Notes under the pieces: generated by a model
What the model saw: only the letters and a program-made list of their open reading frames with translations
What the model was told of the DNA's origin: nothing
Database searches by the model: none
Source of the DNA: Anaerolineales bacterium UBA6055
Lineage (GTDB): Bacteria; Chloroflexota; Anaerolineae; Aggregatilineales; Phototrophicaceae
Assembly: GCA_002428985.1 (NCBI GenBank)
Contig: DIYL01000017.1
Location: 62,001-126,000, forward strand
Length of the DNA: 64,000 nucleotides
Direction of reading: 5' to 3'
Part shown: positions 7,265 to 16,552 of the stretch, piece after piece
Numbering within the stretch: the first letter of the stretch is position 1
Layout of the letters: each line of letters begins with the position of its first letter
Made by a program: the position numbers and the translations under genes

Positions 7265-8151
7265 TGCTCACACCAGAACAACATCGTAAAATCCAACATA
7301 TCGAACTTTATTCGCGTCGTGTTGTTCATAATGTTTTCTCAGGTGCCTACCGCTCAGCATTTAAAGGACGTGGAATTGCTTTTCATACGATACGTCCCTA
7401 TATGCACGGGGACGACATCCGCGATATTGACTGGAATGTTACGGCTCGTACAGGGGAAGCACATACCCGTATTTACGAAGAAGACCGTGAACGTACTGTC
7501 ATGCTTGTCATCGATACCAGTGCATCGTGTTTATTCGGCACACAAACGCGTCAAAAAGTCGACTTTGCGGTCGAGCTTGGTGCAGTTCTTGCCTACTCCG
7601 CAATCATGAACAACGACAAAATCGGTTTACTTGTATTCAGTGATCAAATCGAAAAATACGTTCCTGCACGCAAGGGTCGTAAACATGTCATGCGTCTTAT
7701 TCACGATTTAATGAATCTACAACCCGTTAATCAAGGTACAGATTTATCACTTGCACTGCGTACAGTAAATCGTGTATTAAAACCTGGGACAATTTTATTT
7801 CTACTGTCTGACTTTCTAGTACCAGTTGAAGAATATTCAAGCGACATCACCATTATCAGCAAACGACATGATACAAATGTCATCATCTTACGTGACCCCT
7901 TAGAGCAAAAATTCCCATCAGTCGGCATGTTACAGGTGCAAGACTCTGAAACAGGCGAAACTACTTGGGTGGATACACATAGTCTAGAATGGCAACGGGA
8001 ATTCCATCAGCAGGTACAATTATTTGACAAAATGCGTACCCGTACGTTTGAACGTAATAATGTCGACACAATTGATGTACCCGCAGATGGTGACTATATT
8101 CAGGCGCTTATTGACTTCTTCAGACAAAAGCAACAGAGGTTAGCCCGTTGA
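7264..8151 (+). CDS. DUF58 (VWA-like) protein of the MoxR/Bat operon
   Basis: The 295-residue cytoplasmic protein carries the DUF58 signature FKGRGIAFHTIRPYMHGDD followed by RDIDWNVTAR, then a VWA-like core beginning MLVIDTSASCLFG, a degenerate MIDAS (DTSAS). DUF58 proteins are the usual second gene after moxR and probably serve as the adaptor between the ATPase and membrane VWA proteins. Its last codons overlap a TTG start of the next gene (TTGA). Confidence 0.92.
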   Translation: MLTPEQHRKIQHIELYSRRVVHNVFSGAYRSAFKGRGIAFHTIRPYMHGDDIRDIDWNVTARTGEAHTRIYEEDRERTVMLVIDTSASCLFGTQTRQKVDFAVELGAVLAYSAIMNNDKIGLLVFSDQIEKYVPARKGRKHVMRLIHDLMNLQPVNQGTDLSLALRTVNRVLKPGTILFLLSDFLVPVEEYSSDITIISKRHDTNVIILRDPLEQKFPSVGMLQVQDSETGETTWVDTHSLEWQREFHQQVQLFDKMRTRTFERNNVDTIDVPADGDYIQALIDFFRQKQQRLAR

Positions 8152-9107
8152 AATTAAATCTTGCTCTAATTTTGCTAAATCTCATACTTGCCACGACAAT
8201 AATTGCTCAAGAAGCGACACCAGAAGTCACGGTTGAGCCAGAATCTATTTCTGATATTAATGTGAGCGTTAGTGAAATCACAGCATACTTCGAGACTGAT
8301 ATACTTGAAACAACACTCGGGATGCCAATACCTGTCAAATTAGTGGTTGAAATGCCTGTAGGCTATAGTCTTGTAGGTGAATTTGAAGATATTTTTGAAG
8401 ATCCATTTGAAATCGTTGATAGTGAAGACCTAGAAACTCGTGAACAAGGGAACCTGCAAATTTTCGAGCAAGATTTGACAGTTGTCGCTTGGGAACTCAA
8501 TACATTAACTACCGAAGAAGTTTTCGTACGCTATCAAACACCTGCTGGACAACAATTTCGTTCACCAATCACATCCATCACAGTCAATGTTACCTCAACA
8601 CGCACCGAAAGTGACATCGCCCTTCGCCCGTTAAATCCACTAGTTGACCTCCCCTTTATACCCGTATATGTTTACCTAATTCCTGTTGTTCTTATAGTGA
8701 TTGGTATTTTTATTTTCCGAAATATTCAGTTTAATCGACGCGTTCAACGCGCGCTTGCTCGACCAGATAGTCCTGTTCAACGTGCAGTTGTTGATCTCAA
8801 ATATATGCTTGATTCAAATGCGACAGTTGAGGAAATCTATCCACCAACAGCCGACACAGTCCGACAGTACTTAACCGAACAATTTCATATTCGTGCAATA
8901 GATATGACAACCCTTGAACTCATGCAAGCACTAGAAGCAAATCCTATTTTTTCAGACACATTACGCTCCAGCCTGCGAGACTTTCTTGAACAAGCTGACC
9001 TTGTAAAATTCGCGAGTCATCATCCAGCGGTCTCACCTGAAAGTGTAATTGAATATGCCATCCGATGGATCGAACAGGCAGAAAGGGCACGGATTATCCA
9101 TGAGTGA
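8148..9107 (+). CDS. Bat-operon membrane protein (DUF4381-like architecture)
   Basis: A 319-residue protein: signal peptide (residues 1-20), an extracytoplasmic beta-rich domain up to about residue 165, one membrane helix (about 175-193, YVYLIPVVLIVIGIFIF), and a cytoplasmic helical tail. The layout matches the extra membrane component, often DUF4381, between DUF58 and BatA in Bat clusters. It also resembles a shortened BatD. The start is TTG 8148, with AGAGG upstream, overlapping the DUF58 stop. The stop overlaps batA by 8 bases. Function is inferred from context only. Confidence 0.85.
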   Translation: MKLNLALILLNLILATTIIAQEATPEVTVEPESISDINVSVSEITAYFETDILETTLGMPIPVKLVVEMPVGYSLVGEFEDIFEDPFEIVDSEDLETREQGNLQIFEQDLTVVAWELNTLTTEEVFVRYQTPAGQQFRSPITSITVNVTSTRTESDIALRPLNPLVDLPFIPVYVYLIPVVLIVIGIFIFRNIQFNRRVQRALARPDSPVQRAVVDLKYMLDSNATVEEIYPPTADTVRQYLTEQFHIRAIDMTTLELMQALEANPIFSDTLRSSLRDFLEQADLVKFASHHPAVSPESVIEYAIRWIEQAERARIIHE

Positions 9108-10113
9108 GTTCCGCTTCGCCCATCCTTATGTGCTGATACTTTTACCAATTAGCTTACTGTTCTTATATCGATGGTGGCAGAATCGTTGGCGCACCCAAGC
9201 AGGCGTCTTGCAATATTCCGATATTCGCCTCTTGTCAAATTCAACAAAAAGTCTACGACTTCGTTTTCGTCAATTGCCTAATCTCATTCGCTTAATTGCG
9301 TGGATAACGCTTGTTATTGCCTTAGCACGTCCACAAAGTGGCGAAACACAAAATATCATCAGTGGGCAAGGCATAGACATGGTCATAGCTATTGATATTT
9401 CTGGTAGCATGGCTATTCCCGACTTTGCACCACGTAATCGGCTTGATGCGAGTAAAGTTGTACTCAAAGAATTTATCAATGGCCGCAAAGCCTCTAACGG
9501 AGCATTTGATCGAATCGGCATGGTCGTCTTTGCTAATGACTCATTTCAGCTGGCCCCGCCAACCTTAAACTACGATATATTAGAAATATTGATTGACGAC
9601 CTCAAATTGGCTAAAGATGTTGGATTACAAGACGGTTCGGCAATTGGACTTGGAATTGCCAGCGCGGCGAATATGTTACAATCCAGTACAGCAAGAAGTC
9701 AGGTCATTATTGTCTTGACAGATGGCGAAAATAACGTTGGAGAGCTTGATGCTATTTCAGCAGCGCAAGCTGCTAGTAGCATCGGCGCAAAAATCTACAC
9801 CATCGGAATTGGGCAGCGCGGTGTATTTGCTCTCGAACAAGCCGATGGCACAATCGAAACGATCAACTCTAATCTTGACGAATCCAGCTTACGTGAAATT
9901 GCTAGCATAGGTAACGGCGAGTATTTTTATGCAGCAGATTTACCAAGCCTAGAAGCAATTTATGCACAAATTGACCGCCTTGAACGATCTCCTGTCGAAC
10001 GAAGTGAATTCACCCGTTGGCAGGACATGAGTGATATTTGGATTATTGCGGCAATGATTTTACTGATATTCGAACGCATACTTAGACACACTATTTTTCA
10101 AACGATACCATAA
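9100..10113 (+). CDS. batA: BatA-like membrane VWA protein
   Basis: The 337-residue product has two N-terminal membrane helices, a VWA domain with an intact MIDAS (AIDISGSM about 90 residues in, VLTDGENN later) and a C-terminal membrane helix, the BatA/BatB topology. The open frame extends upstream to 9049, but ATG 9100 gives the standard MSEFRFAHPYVL start and overlaps the previous gene by 8 bases (ATGAGTGA). Bat proteins are linked to stress or aerotolerance in Bacteroides; the molecular job here is not known. Confidence 0.93.
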   Translation: MSEFRFAHPYVLILLPISLLFLYRWWQNRWRTQAGVLQYSDIRLLSNSTKSLRLRFRQLPNLIRLIAWITLVIALARPQSGETQNIISGQGIDMVIAIDISGSMAIPDFAPRNRLDASKVVLKEFINGRKASNGAFDRIGMVVFANDSFQLAPPTLNYDILEILIDDLKLAKDVGLQDGSAIGLGIASAANMLQSSTARSQVIIVLTDGENNVGELDAISAAQAASSIGAKIYTIGIGQRGVFALEQADGTIETINSNLDESSLREIASIGNGEYFYAADLPSLEAIYAQIDRLERSPVERSEFTRWQDMSDIWIIAAMILLIFERILRHTIFQTIP

Positions 10114-11108
10114 TGTCGATTTTAAACCCAACAGTCCTCATTCTTCTTCTCGTCCTACCCGTCACAATCATCTTTTTGATGTGGCGTGAACAAGTACGCC
10201 AAAAAGCACTTCGACGTGTTGGCAATGATGATCTAGTGAACCAATTAGTGTCACAGGTCAACATGACGCGCCGACGCATTAAAACAATATTCTGGATGAT
10301 AACATTCTCTACATTAGTTATCGCCCTCACTCATCCAGTTTGGGGCGTGTCGGCAGAAATTCTAGATGTAGAAGGACGCGCAATTCTATTTGTCATCGAT
10401 GTAAGCCGAAGTATGGATGCACAAGATATTGCACCCAGTCGTCTAGAACGTGCAAAACTGGATATTGAGCGCATTACCGCTGAACTTGTAGGCAATGATA
10501 TAGCTTATATTGTCTTTGCAGGCGAAGCATTTGTGTATATGCCATTTACATATGACGAGCTATCGATCAATACATTTGCATCTTCAATTACTAGCAGAGC
10601 AACAACCAATCAAGGCACGGATATATACCCAGCCATTCAACTTGCTGTAGAGCTATTATCAGATTACGCAGTAGCCGAAAAACATATCATCATCATGAGC
10701 GATGGTGAAAATCACGTTGTATCGGATCCTGTGGGGTTGGAGCAGGCACTCGACGATAGCATTCTCATACATACAATCGGATATGGAACACCAGAAGGTG
10801 CACAAATACCCCTTTACGATGTAAATGGAGGCATTGCAGGCTATCAAACCGACGAGCGTAATGTCATTGTAAACTCAGTTCTAGATGCAACAATTCTACA
10901 AGAAATCGCACAACAGACGGGTGGTAACTACTTCACACCTGACGATATCGAAGCAGTTACAGAGATTATCAATTCATCAGCAACAGGATCACTTAGACAA
11001 CGCACAATCACCCAGCCAATTGAACGCTTTGGCATTTTTCTCCTTTTAGCGCTCATCACACTCAGCATTGAAATCCTTTTGCCATCAACAGGAAGGAGTA
11101 CGATATGA
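10113..11108 (+). CDS. batB: BatB-like membrane VWA protein
   Basis: A second VWA protein of 331 residues with the same topology as its neighbour: N-terminal helices, MIDAS VIDVSRSM, a DGENH motif in place of DGENN, and a C-terminal helix. It begins at the TAATG overlap with batA. The pair of VWA proteins presumably forms a periplasm-facing, metal-dependent binding complex driven by the MoxR ATPase. Confidence 0.93.
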   Translation: MSILNPTVLILLLVLPVTIIFLMWREQVRQKALRRVGNDDLVNQLVSQVNMTRRRIKTIFWMITFSTLVIALTHPVWGVSAEILDVEGRAILFVIDVSRSMDAQDIAPSRLERAKLDIERITAELVGNDIAYIVFAGEAFVYMPFTYDELSINTFASSITSRATTNQGTDIYPAIQLAVELLSDYAVAEKHIIIMSDGENHVVSDPVGLEQALDDSILIHTIGYGTPEGAQIPLYDVNGGIAGYQTDERNVIVNSVLDATILQEIAQQTGGNYFTPDDIEAVTEIINSSATGSLRQRTITQPIERFGIFLLLALITLSIEILLPSTGRSTI

Positions 11109-11872
11109 TTCCTATCCGAAGCACAATAATCATTAGTGTCCTCTTACTGACACTAGTTGTTGCATGTACAAGTGTTGCCGAACAAAATAATTTAGCGAAT
11201 ACTCAAACTAATGCACGCGAATTTAACAGTGCCATTATCAATTATTCATCGGCACAAGTTGATGATCCGGACAATCCGGTACTTTACCTTAATTCTGCTA
11301 AAGCCTACTTTGAACAAGGAAGCCTAGATATTGCAGTTGAGGTATTAGATCAGGCAATTTTACGTGGTGACGAAACAATACAAGCGCAAGCATATTACAA
11401 CATGGGTAATTTTTATTATTTATCAGGACAACCCGAAGAGGCGATTGACGCTTACAGAGAGTCGCTATTGCTCAACCCAGATGATGCCAACGCACGCCAT
11501 AACCTAGAGTTAGCAATGTTATTTCTAAGTACGCCAACACCGATTGATGAAGAAATGCAAACATTACCTGATGAGAATCAAATTGATCCATCAGTTACAC
11601 CCACCTTCCAACCACAAGATGATGCACCACCAGAGCCATCCCCAACGCCCCAAATTGTTTCGTTTGATGAACGTACACCAGAGGGTGGTATTGAGGGTGA
11701 TCGTTTTGGTAATCAAGGTCCAATGACACCATTCCCGAATGAAACACCAACATCAACAAAAAAGGATGCAAGTTCAACTCTCGAAGCTGTTTCTGATGAT
11801 GAATCCGTATACAAACAATTCAGTGATGAGGTGTCTACCCCAACCAATTCAGATGAAAGAAAAGGTTGGTAA
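11105..11872 (+). CDS. TPR lipoprotein of the Bat operon (BatC-like)
   Basis: A 255-residue lipoprotein: signal with lipobox LVVAC near residue 20, then about three TPR repeats (residues 30-140, with AYYNMGNFYYLSGQPEEAID clearest), then a Pro/Thr/Glu/Asp-rich low-complexity tail that probably spans the wall. It overlaps batB (ATGA) and batD (TAATG). BatC and BatE are the TPR members of classic Bat clusters; this one fills the BatC position. Confidence 0.87.
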   Translation: MIPIRSTIIISVLLLTLVVACTSVAEQNNLANTQTNAREFNSAIINYSSAQVDDPDNPVLYLNSAKAYFEQGSLDIAVEVLDQAILRGDETIQAQAYYNMGNFYYLSGQPEEAIDAYRESLLLNPDDANARHNLELAMLFLSTPTPIDEEMQTLPDENQIDPSVTPTFQPQDDAPPEPSPTPQIVSFDERTPEGGIEGDRFGNQGPMTPFPNETPTSTKKDASSTLEAVSDDESVYKQFSDEVSTPTNSDERKGW

Positions 11873-13149
11873 TGCGCCTTTACATTATTCTAAGTATTGC
11901 ACTGTTCTTTGTTCATCCGGCAGTGGCGCAGGACAATGTGGTTGATATTAGCGTAAGCAACCCACAGCCATATATTGGCGAGCAAATCACATACACTATA
12001 ACATTTACCTCTTCATTAGATTTGAGTGAAGCCCAGATACAATTACCACAATTTATCGGCTTTGCACAAGAACCTCAGACACCTACACTATCAACAATCC
12101 CAATCAATAATGTGATTCAAAATGTCATTCAACAGGATGTAATTTTGTATTCAAATCGCACAGATGAAAATCCAATTGATGTAGCAACTATCATTGTGCC
12201 AGATACGCCATTTCAAACAGGTCTTGAAACAACTAGTGAGACACTATCTATAAATGTTCTACCATTGCCCGATGGTGCCCCCGACACATTTACAGGAGGC
12301 GTTGGGCAATTTGACATCAATGCAACGCTTGACCCACTAACAGTACAAGCTGGTGAGCCTAATGTACTGAGCATTATCATAACGGGTTCAGGCAACTTTA
12401 CACAACTCACTAACCCCACATTACGCTTACCCGAAACATGGGATGTATTCCCCAGTCCACCAACAACAACAAATATAGCCAATAACCTCAAAACCAAAAC
12501 ATTTGAGTATCGGTTTTTCGCCGATCAAACCGGTAATGTCACCGTGCCAGCAATCATTTTCTCCTATTTTGATCCACTCACAGCGTCTTACCGAACGATT
12601 TCAACCGAAGCAGGTGGTATTACTGTAGAAGGCGAATTTACAGCATCCCAATCAGCTGGCGCAATTCAACCCAACAATCGCCTTGAGCTCAAACCAATGA
12701 CAGACCAACCGATTGCTCTAATCCCTGATAATACATTCTGGTTGTTATGGTTGATTACACCACTTTTAGCGATAATTCTATTCATGGCACGCTTAGCAAC
12801 CCGCTCAACACAACCACGACCCGCAAATTCACAAAATAAACAGAGTAAGTCCCTCAAAGCAGTGTCAAAACAGCTTGCACAAGCAAAAACTACTGATCCC
12901 AATCAGGGGTATGCCATAATCGAGCAAACAATATTTCAGTATTTATCATCAAAATATAAGCAAGAAGTATCAGCAGACAATTTCTCTGAGGTCACACGCA
13001 ACTTACCCGACATACTTCAACAGCGATTAAATATATGTCTCGAACAGTCACAAGCGGGACGATATGCACCTGTCACACAAGATGATGCAGATGAACTCAT
13101 CCGACGCACCTATAAAACCCTCCAGATGATTGAGGAAGAACGTATATGA
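11872..13149 (+). CDS. batD: BatD-like protein
   Basis: The 425-residue product has a signal peptide (MRLYIILSIALFFVHPAVAQ), extracytoplasmic beta domains containing GSGNFTQLTNPTLRLPE as in BatD proteins, a membrane helix around residues 283-303, and a cytoplasmic helical tail. An in-frame TTG at 11866 exists, but ATG 11872 gives the clean signal peptide and the TAATG overlap used throughout this operon. Confidence 0.92.
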   Translation: MRLYIILSIALFFVHPAVAQDNVVDISVSNPQPYIGEQITYTITFTSSLDLSEAQIQLPQFIGFAQEPQTPTLSTIPINNVIQNVIQQDVILYSNRTDENPIDVATIIVPDTPFQTGLETTSETLSINVLPLPDGAPDTFTGGVGQFDINATLDPLTVQAGEPNVLSIIITGSGNFTQLTNPTLRLPETWDVFPSPPTTTNIANNLKTKTFEYRFFADQTGNVTVPAIIFSYFDPLTASYRTISTEAGGITVEGEFTASQSAGAIQPNNRLELKPMTDQPIALIPDNTFWLLWLITPLLAIILFMARLATRSTQPRPANSQNKQSKSLKAVSKQLAQAKTTDPNQGYAIIEQTIFQYLSSKYKQEVSADNFSEVTRNLPDILQQRLNICLEQSQAGRYAPVTQDDADELIRRTYKTLQMIEEERI

Positions 13150-13904
13150 TAAGACGATATATCGTTGCTTGTATATTGGCGATGTTTTTCATCATGTCAA
13201 CAGCTGGGCAATCACTGGGCAGCTTAAATAATGCAGAACAAGCTTATCAAAATAATGATTTTGAAAATGCAATCCAGTATTTTGATTTAACCATATCCGG
13301 TGGTATTTATAACGGCGAAATATATTATAATTTTGGCACCGCACATTACCAGCTAGGCAATATTGGTAACGCCCTACTTAACTATCGACGTGCACTTCAA
13401 TTTCTGCCCCGTGACCTTGACCTGAATATTCAAATTGCACGTACACGTGCCCTCCGGAATATACCTGCAACCGATACAACCAATCCGATTATTCTTCTAG
13501 AGCAAATGACGGAGACCGTAGTTACAATCAGCGAACTCGCAATGGTCTCATTTCTTCTATGGTCGATCCTATGGATATTGATAGGGATTTATCAAATTCG
13601 CAAAGCATGGCGCAGTACGCTCAGACTGATCATCGGTATCTTGTTAATTTTTGTGCTCGGGTTTGGAACACTTCTTGGTGCACGACTTTATATTCATACG
13701 AGTATGCCAGCTGCAGTTATCACTGTCGGATCGGCTCCTATTTATAGTGGTCCCAGTATTTCTTATTTCCGACAATATGATTTATTTGAAGGAAGTGAAA
13801 TTTATATCACTGATAAACAAGAGGAGTGGAGTAAATTCGTCACACCTGACAACCGTGAGGGTTGGATTGAAACCAATAATTTGACCACGCTTAACCCAAA
13901 TTAA
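13146..13904 (+). CDS. batE: BatE-like TPR/SH3 protein
   Basis: A 252-residue protein with signal peptide, two TPR repeats (residues 25-95), two membrane helices (about 125-180) and a C-terminal SH3-like domain (YSGPSISYFRQYDLFEGSE and EGWIETNNL). This is the BatE layout and it closes the operon. The start overlaps batD (ATGA). Confidence 0.92.
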   Translation: MIRRYIVACILAMFFIMSTAGQSLGSLNNAEQAYQNNDFENAIQYFDLTISGGIYNGEIYYNFGTAHYQLGNIGNALLNYRRALQFLPRDLDLNIQIARTRALRNIPATDTTNPIILLEQMTETVVTISELAMVSFLLWSILWILIGIYQIRKAWRSTLRLIIGILLIFVLGFGTLLGARLYIHTSMPAAVITVGSAPIYSGPSISYFRQYDLFEGSEIYITDKQEEWSKFVTPDNREGWIETNNLTTLNPN

Positions 13905-13934
13905 AACGGGCATCTTCTATTAGATATGCCCGTT
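13905..13934. terminator. bidirectional hairpin between batE and sucD
   Basis: AACGGGCAT and ATGCCCGTT form a perfect 9-bp stem with a 12-base loop, lying between convergent genes. T-runs are short on both sides. Confidence 0.7.
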
Positions 13935-13958
13935 CAAAAATCCAAAGAGATTAGTAGG

Positions 13959-14816
13959 CTAAGACAACAAATCAGGAATTTCCTCTGGATTTGCTGCAAC
14001 GCGTGCGCCAGCCGCTTCTAGTGCTTCAATCTTTTCTTCTGCTGAGCCTTCACCACCGTCAACAATGGCGCCTGCATGACCCATACGTTTACCCGGAGGT
14101 GCACTACGCCCAGCAATAAATGCTGCGACAGGCTTAGTCATATGATTCTTGATATAGTCAGCCGCCACAATTTCTGCGCTACCGCCAATTTCACCAAGCA
14201 AAGCAACTTTCTCTGTTTCAGGATCATTCTCAAACATTTCAAGAACTTCGACAAATGTTGTACCGATAACTGGATCACCACCGATACCTACAATTGTAGA
14301 AATACCCATACCTTTATTCTTCATGGCAAAGCCAACTTCATAAGTCAAGGTACCACTCTTTGATACCACACCAATATTGCCAGGTTCAGCAACCATAGCT
14401 GGAATAATACCAACTTTCGCTTGTCCGGGGGTCATCAAACCGGGGCAATTCGGCCCAATCAAGCGAGCGCCCTTTTCCTCAACAAAGCTGACAACTTTCA
14501 TCATATCAGATACAGGGATATGCTCAGTCAAGCAGACAATTAGCTTAACGCCTGCATCAGCAGCTTCCATCACAGCGTCAGGTGCAAACCGAGCAGGAAC
14601 GGTAACCATACTCACATCAGCATTGGTTGTTTCGACAGCAGCGCGCATCGTATCAAACACAGGCTTACCCTCAAACCATTCACCACCTTTACCGGGTGTT
14701 ACACCGCCGACAACATCCGTACCATATTCCATCATCAACTTAGCATGGAAACCACCTTGGCGACCTGTGATACCTTGAACCAGTACTTTGGAGTTTTTAT
14801 CAATTAAAATCGACAT
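13959..14816 (-). CDS. sucD: succinyl-CoA synthetase alpha subunit
   Basis: The alpha subunit carries the CoA-binding Rossmann domain (VQGITGRQGGFHAK) and the phosphohistidine loop (GKRMGHAGAIVDGG), with GEIGGSAE upstream of it. It interconverts succinyl-CoA and succinate with substrate-level phosphorylation in the TCA cycle. The 285-residue length is standard. The start is ATG 14816; the frame is open for nine more codons, but those overlap the sucC stop. It follows sucC with only one base between stop and start. Confidence 0.97.
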   Translation of the reverse strand: MSILIDKNSKVLVQGITGRQGGFHAKLMMEYGTDVVGGVTPGKGGEWFEGKPVFDTMRAAVETTNADVSMVTVPARFAPDAVMEAADAGVKLIVCLTEHIPVSDMMKVVSFVEEKGARLIGPNCPGLMTPGQAKVGIIPAMVAEPGNIGVVSKSGTLTYEVGFAMKNKGMGISTIVGIGGDPVIGTTFVEVLEMFENDPETEKVALLGEIGGSAEIVAADYIKNHMTKPVAAFIAGRSAPPGKRMGHAGAIVDGGEGSAEEKIEALEAAGARVAANPEEIPDLLS

Positions 14817-14817
14817 C

Positions 14818-15978
14818 TTATGCTTGCTCCTTGGCTGCGGCAACCGCTTTCTGTGCAGCTTCTGTCAATGTTTCGGCACTAATAATATTAGGTATATTCG
14901 CATCATTGATAATCTGGTTACCTTCTGTTGCATTTGTACCCTGCAAGCGAATCACCATCGGCACATCCGGCTTAACTTCGTTGTATGCGGTCAAAATACC
15001 ATTAGCAACTTCATCACAACGTGTAATGCCACCGAAGATGTTAAACAATACACATTTCACATTTTCATCAGAAAGGATAATGCGCAATGCAGCTGCTACT
15101 TGTTCTGGTGTTGCACCACCGCCAATATCAAGGAAATTTGCAGGTCCGATACCATCAGCTTCCCCATATAGTTTCGTCATATCCATGGTCGTCATTGCCA
15201 AGCCTGCGCCGTTAACCATACAGCCAATTTGACCATCTAGCTTAATGTATGTAATACCAGCTTCACGGGCTTGTCGTTCAGACTCTGGCTCTTCGCTTGT
15301 ATCACGTTCCTCAGCTAGATTAGGTTGACGATATAACGCATTATCATCAATGATGACTTTCCCATCGACAGCTAACAGATTACCCTCACCCGTAATCACA
15401 AGCGGGTTAATTTCAGCCAATTCAGCATCGCTTTTGATGTAGCACTGATAAAGGCCTTTGAGGATTTTTCCGAATTGTCGCCAATGAGCACGGGGCATTC
15501 CCATTGCACTAGCAATATACGTCATTTGATACCCTTGCAAACCGAGAATCGGATCGATATGTTCACGGATAATGGCTTCAGGGCGTTCGACGTTGAGTTC
15601 CTCAATATCCATGCCACCTTCCATTGAGGTCATGATAAGGGGTTTACCTTCACTACGATCATTCGTAATCGCGAGGTAAATTTCTTGCTGGATATCAGCG
15701 CCGGGGTCAATCAAAACTTTCTCGACGGTCAGACCTTTAATGTCCATCCCGAGAATGTCCTGCGCGTAACCTTTGGCTTCATCAGCATTTTTAGCAACCT
15801 TAACCCCACCAGCCTTACCACGCCCACCAACATGAACCTGCGCCTTAACAACAGCGACACCGTTCATTTCAGATGCGATTTCATAAGCTTCATCGGGTGT
15901 TGTAGCAACCTTACCTTCTGGGATAGGAATACCATAGTCCCTGAACAAGAATTTAGATTGATATTCATGAAGTTTCAA
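14818..15978 (-). CDS. sucC: succinyl-CoA synthetase beta subunit
   Basis: The 386-residue beta subunit has the ATP-grasp domain (MKLHEYQSKFLFRDYGIPIP, KAQVHVGGRGKAGG) and the C-terminal CoA-ligase domain with NIFGGITRCDEVA. A strong SD (GGAGGAA) precedes the ATG. With sucD it forms the complete enzyme. Confidence 0.97.
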   Translation of the reverse strand: MKLHEYQSKFLFRDYGIPIPEGKVATTPDEAYEIASEMNGVAVVKAQVHVGGRGKAGGVKVAKNADEAKGYAQDILGMDIKGLTVEKVLIDPGADIQQEIYLAITNDRSEGKPLIMTSMEGGMDIEELNVERPEAIIREHIDPILGLQGYQMTYIASAMGMPRAHWRQFGKILKGLYQCYIKSDAELAEINPLVITGEGNLLAVDGKVIIDDNALYRQPNLAEERDTSEEPESERQAREAGITYIKLDGQIGCMVNGAGLAMTTMDMTKLYGEADGIGPANFLDIGGGATPEQVAAALRIILSDENVKCVLFNIFGGITRCDEVANGILTAYNEVKPDVPMVIRLQGTNATEGNQIINDANIPNIISAETLTEAAQKAVAAAKEQA

Positions 15979-16027
15979 TGTGTGTTTCCTCCATTTACAT
16001 CATGAGTTTAAATAAATTGATGTGTAA

Positions 16028-16057
16028 ATTATAACCGGATGACCGTTCCAAATACGG
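16028..16057 (-). promoter_or_regulatory. possible promoter and palindrome upstream of sucCD
   Basis: On the minus strand a perfect TATAAT (16033-16028) lies 50 bp before sucC. The -35 region has no good match and instead contains CCGTATTTGGAACGG (16057-16043), whose ends CCGT and ACGG are inverted repeats; it may be an activator or repressor site. Confidence 0.35.
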
Positions 16058-16072
16058 AATATTAGCCAAACG

Positions 16073-16369
16073 TTAAAGAATCTCTATATCATATTCGGTA
16101 ATCATTGCATCAGGAAATGTTGACTCCATCCAACGCAATATCGTTTGGATAGTATCATCAATGTGTCGATTAGAGTTACTTACACATGCAAAAGCGATCA
16201 CAGAAGATTGCCATTTATCTAATTTCGCAACCTCTGCACACGACACATTATAAGTATTTCGCATTTTAGCAATGATCGACTTAATGATTCGCCGCTTACC
16301 TTTTAAAGACGTAACACCAGGCAAATACAGCGTAACAGTACACAAACCAACAAGTGCATCTTCAGACAT
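16073..16369 (-). CDS. DUF503 family protein
   Basis: A 98-residue protein matching the small DUF503 (YlxP-like) family: LYLPGVTSLKGKRRIIKSII near the N-terminus, and the SNRHIDDTIQTIL helix. Members have a ferredoxin-like fold and are often near infB-rbfA in Firmicutes; function is not established. Here it precedes sucCD by about 95 bp and may be co-transcribed or not. Confidence 0.85.
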   Translation of the reverse strand: MSEDALVGLCTVTLYLPGVTSLKGKRRIIKSIIAKMRNTYNVSCAEVAKLDKWQSSVIAFACVSNSNRHIDDTIQTILRWMESTFPDAMITEYDIEIL

Positions 16370-16483
16370 ATTTTTCTGCTACATCAGCAGTGGGATACCT
16401 ATTTGCGAGACGCTGTAAGAGTACGCTATACTCTCATTTATCTCAAGTGACAATCATGACTAGCTTTACAGTATATACTGCGC

Positions 16484-16525
16484 TTGTGAAATTATCATAA
16501 CAAACTATACTAGTATTGTTATAGT
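16484..16525 (+). promoter_or_regulatory. putative promoter with overlapping palindrome for LysM operon
   Basis: TTGTGA (16484-16489) and TATACT (16506-16511) are 16 bp apart. The -10 lies within an inverted repeat, ACTATA (16504-16509) and TATAGT (16520-16525), suggesting operator control. Confidence 0.45.
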
Positions 16526-16552
16526 CACCCACCATATCCTGCGGGGGATAAG

